Assembly: GCF_018294505.1 (NCBI RefSeq)
Contig: NC_057795.1
Coordinates: forward strand, 522,975,184 to 523,039,183
Direction of reading: 5' to 3'
From: Triticum aestivum
Lineage: Eukaryota; Streptophyta; Magnoliopsida; Poales; Poaceae
DNA: 64,000 nucleotides
Shown here: one piece after another, positions 57,302 through 64,000 of the stretch
Position numbering within the stretch: position 1 is the first letter of the stretch
How the letters are laid out: each line of letters opens with the position of its first letter
Notes under the pieces: generated by a model
Database searches by the model: none
What the model saw: only the letters and a program-made list of their open reading frames with translations
Told to the model about the DNA's origin: nothing
Made by a program: the position numbers and the translations under genes

Positions 57302-58585
57302 TTACATTGTGATGAATCGAACACCCATAGAGTTCTGGTGTTGATCATGTTTTGCTCGCGAAAGAGGTTTAGTCAACGGATCTGCGACATTCAGATCCGT
57401 ATGTACTTTGCAAATATCTATGTCTCCATCTTGAACATTTTCACGGATGGAGTTGAAACGACGCTTGATGTGCCTGGTCTTCTTGTGAAACCTGGGCTCC
57501 TTGGCAAGGGCAATAGCTCCAGTGTTGTCGCAGAAGAGAGTGATTGGCCCCGACGCATTGGGTATGACTCCTAGGTCGGTGATGAACTCCTTCATCCATA
57601 TTGCTTCATGCGCTGCCTCCGAGGCTGCCATGTACTCCGCTTCACATGTAGATCCCGCCACGACGCTCTGCTTGCAACTGCACCAGCTTACTGCTCCACG
57701 ATTCAACATATACACGTATCCGGTTTGTGACTTAGAGTCATCCAGATCTGTGTCGAAGCTAGCGTCGACGTAACCCTTTACGACGAGCTCTTCGTCACCT
57801 CCATAAACGAGAAACATGTCCTTTGTCCTTTTCAGGTACTTAAGGATATTCTTGACCGCTGTCCAGTGTTCCTTGCCGGGATTACTTTGGTACCTTCCTA
57901 CCAAACTTACGGCAAGGTTTACATCAGGTCTGGTACACAGCATGGCATACATAATAGATCCTATGGCTGAGGCATAGGGGATGACACTCATCTCTTCTTT
58001 ATCTTCTGCCGTGGTCGGGCATTGAGCCGAGCTCAATCTCACACCTTGCAATACAGGCAAGAACCCTTTCTTGGACTGATCCATTTTGAACTTCTTCAAT
58101 ATCTTATCAAGGTATGTGCTTTGTGAAAGACCTATGAGGCGTCTCGATCTATCCCTATAGATCTTGATGCCTAATATGTAAGCAGCTTCTCCAAGGTCCT
58201 TCATTGAAAAACACTTATTCAAGTAGGCCTTAATGTTGTCCAAAAGTTCTATATCATTTCCCATCAAAAGTATGTCATCTACATATAATATGAGAAATGC
58301 TACAGAGCTCCCACTCACTTTCTTGTAAACGCAGGCTTCTCCATAAGTCTGCATAAACCCAAACGCTTTGATCATCTCATCAAAGCGAATGTTCCAACTC
58401 CGAGATGCTTGCACCAGCCCATAAATGGATCGCTGGAGCTTGCATACCTTGTTAGCATTCTTAGGATCGACAAAACCCTCCGGCTGCATCATATACAGTT
58501 CTTCCTTAAGATAGCCGTTAAGGAATGCCGTTTTGACGTCCATCTGCCATATCTCATAATCATAGTATGCGGCAATTGCTAACAT
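57302..58585 (-). pseudogene. Copia-3 RT and RNase H ORF
   Basis: 427 codons plus stop. RT palm: QMDVKTAFLNGYLKEELYMM (residues 14-33), SIYGLVQASRSWN (52-65), catalytic YVDD at about 101-104, and LGIKIYRDRSRRLIGLSQS. RNase H: KGYVDASFDTD (catalytic Asp), AEYMAASEAAHEA (Glu), CDNTGAIALAK (Asp) and the family C-terminus MGVRFITM. It lacks its own start: it is the continuation of the ORF at 58609-59328 after a one-base loss near 58607. As written it could not be made as part of the polyprotein without frameshifting. Confidence 0.9.
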
Positions 58586-58608
58586 GATTCGGACGGACTT
58601 CAGCTTCG

Positions 58609-59328
58609 CTACGGAGAGAAAGTCTCATCGTAGTCAACCCCTTGAACTTGCCGATAACCCTTAGCGACAAGTCGAGCTTTATAGATGGTAACATTACCAT
58701 CCGCGTCCGTCTTCTTCTTAAAGATCCATTTGTTTTCTATCGCTCGCCGATCATCGGGCAAGTCTGTCAAAGTCCATACTTTGTTTTCATACATGGATTC
58801 TATCTCGGATTGCATGGCTTCAAGCCATTTGTTGGAATCTGGGCCCGCCATCGCTTCTTCATAGTTCGAAGGTTCACCGTTGTCTAACAACATGATTTCC
58901 AGGACAGGGTTGCCATACCACTCTGGTGTGGAACGTGTCCTTGTGGACCTACGAAGTTCAGTAGCAACTTGATCCGAAGTACCTTGATCATCATCATTAA
59001 TTTCCTCTCCAGTCGGTGTAGGCACCACAGGAACATTTTCCTGAGCTGCACTACTTTCCGGTTCAAGAGGTAGTACTTCATCGAGTTCTACTTTCCTCCC
59101 ACTTACTCCTTTCGAGAGAAACTCTTTTTCCAGAAAGGATCCGTTCTTGGCAACAAAGATCTTGCCTTCGGATCTAAGGTAGAAGGTATACCCAATGGTT
59201 TCCTTAGGGTATCCTATGAAGACGCATTTTTCCGACTTGGGTTCGAGCTTTTCAGGTTGAAGTTTCTTGACATAAGCATCGCATCCCCAAACTTTTAGAA
59301 ACGACAGCTTAGGTTTCTTCCAAACCAT
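58609..59328 (-). pseudogene. Copia-3 integrase C-terminus and RT N-terminus ORF
   Basis: About 235 codons: KPKLSFLKVWGCDAYVKKLQ (integrase C-terminal GKGY/Copia-type region), a Ser/Glu-rich linker (VPVVPTPTGEEINDDDQGTS), then EAMAGPDSNKWLEAMQSEI and WIFKKKTDADGNV of the RT start, ending at a TAG just after QVQGVDYDETFSP because of the frameshift near 58607. The upstream frameshift lies at about 59312, where it leaves the frame of the gag-integrase ORF. Confidence 0.88.
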
Positions 59329-61280
59329 AATTCATACGGTGTCGTCTCAACGGATTTAGACGGAGCCCTATTTAAAGTGAATGTAGCTGTCTCTAGAGCG
59401 TATCCCCAAAATGATAGCGGTAAATCGGTAAGAGACATCATAGATCGCACCATATCCAATAGAGTGCGATTACGACGTTCGGACACACCATTACGCTGAG
59501 GTGTTCCAGGCGGCGTGAGTTGTGAAACGATTCCACATTTTCTTAAGTGCGTACCAAATTCGTGACTTAAATATTCTCCTCCACGATCTGATCGTAAGAA
59601 CTTTATTTTTCGATCACGTTGATTCTCTACTTCATTCTGAAATTCCTTGAACTTTTCAAAGGTCTCAGACTTGTGTTTCATCAAGTAGACATACCCATAT
59701 CTACTTAAGTCATCAGTGAGAGTGAGAACATAACGATATCCTCCGCGAGCCTCAACGCTCATTGGACCACACACATCAGTATGTATGATTTCCAATAAGT
59801 TGGTTGCTCGCTCCATTGTTCCGGAGAACGGAGTCTTGGTCATTTTGCCCATGAGGCATGGTTCGCATGTGTCAAATGATTCATAATCGAGAGACTCTAA
59901 AAGTCCATCAGCATGGAGCTTCTTCATGCGCTTGACACCAATGTGACCAAGGCGGCAGTGCCACAAGTATGTGGGACTATCGTTATCAACTTTACATCTT
60001 TTGGTATTCACACTATGAATATGTGTAACATTACGTTCGAGATTCATTAAGAATAAACCATTGACCATCGGGGCATGACCATAAAACATATCTCTCATAT
60101 AAATAGAACAACCATTATTCTCGGATTTAAATGAGTAGCCATCTCGCATTAAACGAGATCCAGATACAATGTTCATGCTCAAACTTGGCACTAAATAACA
60201 ATTATTGAGGTTTAAAACTAATCCCGTAGGTAAATGTAGAGGTAGCGTGCCGACGGCGATCACATCGACCTTGGAACCATTCCCGACGCGCATCGTCACC
60301 TCGTCCTTCGCCAGTCTCCGCTTATTCCGCAGCTCCTGCTGTGAGTTACAAATGTGAGCAACGGCACCGGTATCAAATACCCAGGAGTTACTACGAGTAC
60401 TGGTAAGGTACACATCAATTACATGTATATCAAATATACCTTTAGTGTTGCCGGCCTTCTTGTCCGCTAAGTATTTGGGGCAGTTCCGCTTCCAGTGACC
60501 CTTCCCTTTGCAATAAAAGCACTCAGTCTCAGGCTTGGGTCCATTCTTTGACTTCTTCCCGGCAACTGGCTTACCGGGCGCGGCAACATCTTTGCCGTCC
60601 TTCTTGAAGTTCTTCTTACCCTTGCCCTTCTTGAACTTGGTGGTTTTATTGACCATCAACACTTGATGTTCTTTCTTGATTTCTACCTCTGCTGACTTCA
60701 GCATTGAAAATACTTCAGGAATAGTTTTCACCATCCCCTGCATATTGTAGTTCATCACAAAGCTCTTGTAGCTCGGTGGGAGCGACTGAAGGATTCTGTC
60801 AATGACCGCCTCGTCCGGGAGGTTAATGTCCAGCTGGGACAGGCGGTTGTGCAACCCAGACATTTTGAGTATGTGCTCACTGACAGAACTGTTTTCCTCC
60901 ATCTTACAACTATAGAACTTGTCGGAGACCTCATATCTCTCGACCCGGGCATGAGCTTGGAAAACCATTTTCAGCTCCTCGAACATCTCATATGCTCCGT
61001 GTTGCTCAAAACGCTTTTGGAGCCCCGGTTCTAAGCTGTAAAGCATGCCGCACTGAACGAGGGAGTAATCATCAGCACGTGACTGCCAAGCGTTCATAAC
61101 GTCTTGGTTCTCTGGGATGGGTGCTTCACCTAGCGGTCCTTCTAGGACATATGCTTTCTTGGCAGCTATGAGGATGATCCTCAGGTTCCGGACCCAGTCC
61201 GTATAGTTGCTGCCATCATCTTTCAGCTTGGTTTTCTCTAGGAACGCGTTGAAGTTCATGTTGACATGAGCGTTGGCCAT
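59295..61280 (-). pseudogene. Copia-3 gag, protease and integrase ORF
   Basis: 661 codons. Gag from MANAHVNMNFNAFLEKTKL with the UBN2-type core (60-200). CCHC zinc knuckle C254-C257-H262-C267. Protease active site DTGA at 303-306. Integrase zinc-binding residues H441, H446, C472 and C475. Catalytic D502, D565 and E601, spaced as DD35E. The frame ends early at WFGRNLSCRF because of an apparent one-base loss near 59312; otherwise it is uninterrupted. This is the best-preserved transposon protein in the window and a useful reference for the decayed copies. Confidence 0.9.
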
Positions 61281-62565
61281 TTGATTTACAAGACATATTT
61301 TGCAAAGATTTTAGACTAAGTTCATGATAATTAAGTTCATCTAATCAGATTATTTAATGAACTCCCACTCAGATTTGACATCCCTCTAGTCATCTAAGTG
61401 TTACATGATCCGAGTCGACTAGGCCGTGTCCGATCATCACATGAGACGGACTAGTCATCATCGGTGAACATCTCCATGTTGATCGTATCTTCCATATGAC
61501 TCATGTTCGACCTTTCGGTCTCTGTGTTCCGAGGCCATGTCTGTACATGCTAGGCTCGTCAAGTTAACCCTAAGTGTTTTTGCATGTGTAAAATTGTCTT
61601 ACACCCGTTGTATGTGAACGTAAGAATCTATCACACCCGATCATCACGTGGTGCTTCGAAACAACGAACTTTAGCAACGGCACATAGTTAGGGGGAACAC
61701 TTTCTTGAAATTATTATAAGGGATCATCTTATTTACTACCGTCGTTCTAAGTAAACAAGATGCATAAACATAATAAACATCACATGCAATTATATAGTAG
61801 TGACATGATATGGCCAATATCATATAGCTCCTTTGATCTCCATCTTCGGGGCTCCATGATCATCTTCGTCACCGGCATGACACCATGATCTCCATCATCA
61901 TGATCTCCATCATCGTGTCTCCATGAAGTTGCTCGCCAACTATTACTTCTACTACTATGGCTAACGGTTTAGCAATAAAGTAAAGTAATTACATGGCGTT
62001 AAATCATTGACACGCAGGTCATACAATAATTAAGACAACTCCTATGGCTCCTGCCGGTTGTCATACTCATCGACATGCAAGTCGTGATTCCTATTACAAG
62101 AACATGATCTCATACATCACAATATATCATTCATCATTCATCACAACTTTTGGCCATATCACATCACATAGCAATTGCTGCAAAAACAAGTTAGACGTCC
62201 TCTAATTGTTGTTGCATCTTTTACGTGGCTGCAATTGGGTTCTAGCAAGAACGTTTTCTTACCTACGAATAACCACAACGTGATTTTGTCAACTTCTATT
62301 TACCCTTCATAAGGACCCTTTTCATCGAATCCGCTCCAACTAAAGTGGGAGAGACAGACACCCGCTAGCCACCTTATGCAACTAGTGCATGTCAGTCGGT
62401 GGAACCTGTCTCACGTAAGCGTACATGTAAGGTCGGTCCGGGCCGCTTCATCCCACAATACCGCTGAAGCAAAATAAGACTAGTAGTGGCAAGCAAGTTG
62501 ACAAGATCTACGCCCACAACAGATTTGTGTTCTACTCGTGCAATAGAGAACTACGCATAGACCTA
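61281..62565 (-). other. Copia-3 untranslated leader
   Basis: About 1.28 kb between the primer-binding site and the gag ATG, with no ORF. It has short ATGATCTCCATC-type repeats near 61885-61925. It is collinear with 33567-34930 of Copia-2 and partly with 13131-13490 of Copia-1. A long leader is normal for BARE-type elements, where it contains packaging signals. Confidence 0.75.
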
Positions 62566-62577
62566 GCTCTGATACCA
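62566..62577 (-). promoter_or_regulatory. Copia-3 primer-binding site (initiator Met tRNA)
   Basis: The minus strand reads TGGTATCAGAGC, the exact complement of the initiator-Met-tRNA 3' end used by Copia elements, next to the LTR. Confidence 0.92.
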
Positions 62578-62578
62578 C

Positions 62579-64000
62579 TGTAGGGGAACGTTGCATATAA
62601 TAAATATTTTTCTACGTTCACCAAGATCAATCTATGAGTTCATCTAGCAATGAGAGAGAGTAGTGCATCTACATACCCTTGTAGATCGCATGCGGAAGCA
62701 TTCAAGAGAACGGGGTTGAGGGAGTCGTTCTCGTCGTGATCCAAATCACCGGAGATCCTAGCACCGAACGGACGGCACCTCCGTGTTCAACACACGTACG
62801 TTCAGCATGATGTCTCCTCCTTCTTGATCCAGCAAGGGGGAAGGAGAGGTTGATGAAGATCCAGCAGCACGACGGCGTGGTGGAGGATGCAACAGGGTTC
62901 AGGCAGGGCTTCGCCAAGCGACTACGGGAGGAGGAGGTGTAGCAGGGGAGAGGGAGGCGCCAAGACTTCAGGGTGCGGCTGCCCTCCCTCCCCCCTTATA
63001 TAGGCCCCCTGGGGGGGGCGCCGGCCCTGGAGATGGGATCTCCCAAGGGGGGCGGCGGCCAGGGGGGTGGAGTGCCCCCCAAGGCAAGTGGAGGCGCCCC
63101 CCACCCTAGGGTTTCCAACCCTAGGCGTAGGGGAGGGGGGGGGGGGCAAGGGGGGCACACCAGCTCACTAGGGGCTGGTTCCCCTCCCACTTCAGCCCAC
63201 GGGGCCCTCCGGAATAGGTGGCCCCACCCGGTGGATCCTCGGGACCCTTCCGGTGGTCCCGGTACAATATCGGTGACCCCTGAAACTCTCCCGGTGGCCA
63301 AAACTGCACTTCCTATATACAATTCTTTACCTCCGGACCATTCTGGAACTCCTCGTGACATCCAGGATCTCATCCGGGACTCCGAACAACTTTCGGTTTG
63401 CTGCATACTCATATTCATACAACCCTAGCGTCACCGAACCTTAAGTGTGTAGACCCTACAGGTTCGGGAGACATGTAGACATGACCAAGACGGCTCTCCG
63501 GTCAATAACCAACAGCGGGATCTGGATACCCATGTTGGCTCCCACATACTCCTCGATGATCTCACCGGATGAACCACGATGTCGAGGATTCAAGCAACCC
63601 CGTATACAATTCCCTTTGTCAATCGGTACATTACTTGCCCGAGATTCGATCGTCGGTATCCCAATACCTTGTTCAATCTCGTTACCGGCAAGTCACTTTA
63701 CTCGTACCGTAATGCATGATCCCGTGACCATACACTTGGTCACTTTGAGCTCATTATGATAATGCATTACCGAGTGGGCCCAGAGATACCTCTCCGTCAT
63801 ACGGAGTGACAAATCCCAGTCTCGATCCGTGTCAACCCAACAGACACTTTCGGAGATACCTGTAGTGCACCTTTATAGTCACCCAGTTACGTTGTGACGT
63901 TTGGTACACCCAAAGCACTCCTACGGTATCCGGGAGTTACACGATCTCATGGTCTAAGGAAAAGATACTTGACATTGGAAAAGCTCTAGCAAACGAACTA
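62579..64000 (-). repeat. Copia-3 5' LTR, cut by the window end
   Basis: Plus strand begins TGTAGGGGAACGTTGC, as in the LTR at 55565. 1422 bp lie in the window; about 280 bp of U3 should lie beyond it. Confidence 0.92.

Larger units (their letters stand above)
55565..64000 (-). mobile_element. Copia-3: nearly intact Angela-like Copia, right end outside the window
   Basis: On the minus strand: 5' LTR (from past 64000 to 62579), PBS, leader, gag-pol (61280-57302), polypurine tract and 3' LTR (57269-55565). It inserted into Copia-4; the left flank is CAACC (55560-55564) and the matching duplication would lie outside the window. The polyprotein is broken only by two apparent one-base losses and keeps all catalytic motifs. 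Confidence 0.93.

Overview
The window reads as intergenic DNA of a large-genome Triticeae grass (wheat, Aegilops or barley). Evidence: LTRs with the BARE-1/WIS/Angela terminus (TGTTGGAAATATGCCC), Stowaway MITEs with the CTCCCTCCGTTCC end, Gypsy elements carrying an antisense 'putative gypsy-type transposon' ORF, CACTA ends (CACTACAAAAA) and a plant histone H4. It is almost entirely nested transposable elements. One gene is certain (histone H4, minus strand, 6166-6477). A second ORF is plausible (grass DUF4283-like protein, minus strand, 51671-52540). No tRNA, rRNA or CRISPR is supported.

Layout. 1-1550: nested tandem duplication built around a Stowaway MITE. 1550-6165: low-copy or decayed sequence with one more MITE. 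6166-6690: histone H4 and its promoter. 6880-7678: fold-back DNA element. 7723-10878: a Helitron with both ends, carrying a captured NPH3/BTB gene fragment. 11177-25020: a minus-strand Gypsy element (Gypsy-1) with convergent antisense ORF, broken by a 5'-truncated Copia (13131-19069) and by a solo Copia LTR (21537-23241). 25021-28169: LTR and 3' internal part of another LTR element that cuts into Gypsy-1. 28170-28742: Copia LTR fragment. 28743-48204: plus-strand Gypsy (Gypsy-2) with gag and protease but no RT or integrase. It is split by a 12.8-kb Copia (31833-44598) that is itself split by a 4.2-kb solo LTR (37077-41262) containing eight identical 50-bp repeats. 48205 to about 51170: CACTA arm rich in subterminal repeats. 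51671-52540: DUF4283-like ORF. 52789-55564: old Copia remnant. 55565 to past the window end: the best-preserved Copia, minus strand.

The most interesting signal is in the Copia elements. Two separate insertions (31833-44598 and 52789-55564) share the same inactivating lesions: loss of the first catalytic Asp of the RT YxDD motif and the same RNase H deletion of about 220 bp. One of the two still has LTRs differing by only about 2%. This is best explained by a defective Angela-like lineage that keeps transposing with enzymes supplied in trans. The copy at 55565-64000 shows what a nearly intact relative looks like. The gene-carrying Helitron and the spliced antisense ORFs of both Gypsy elements are the next most notable features.
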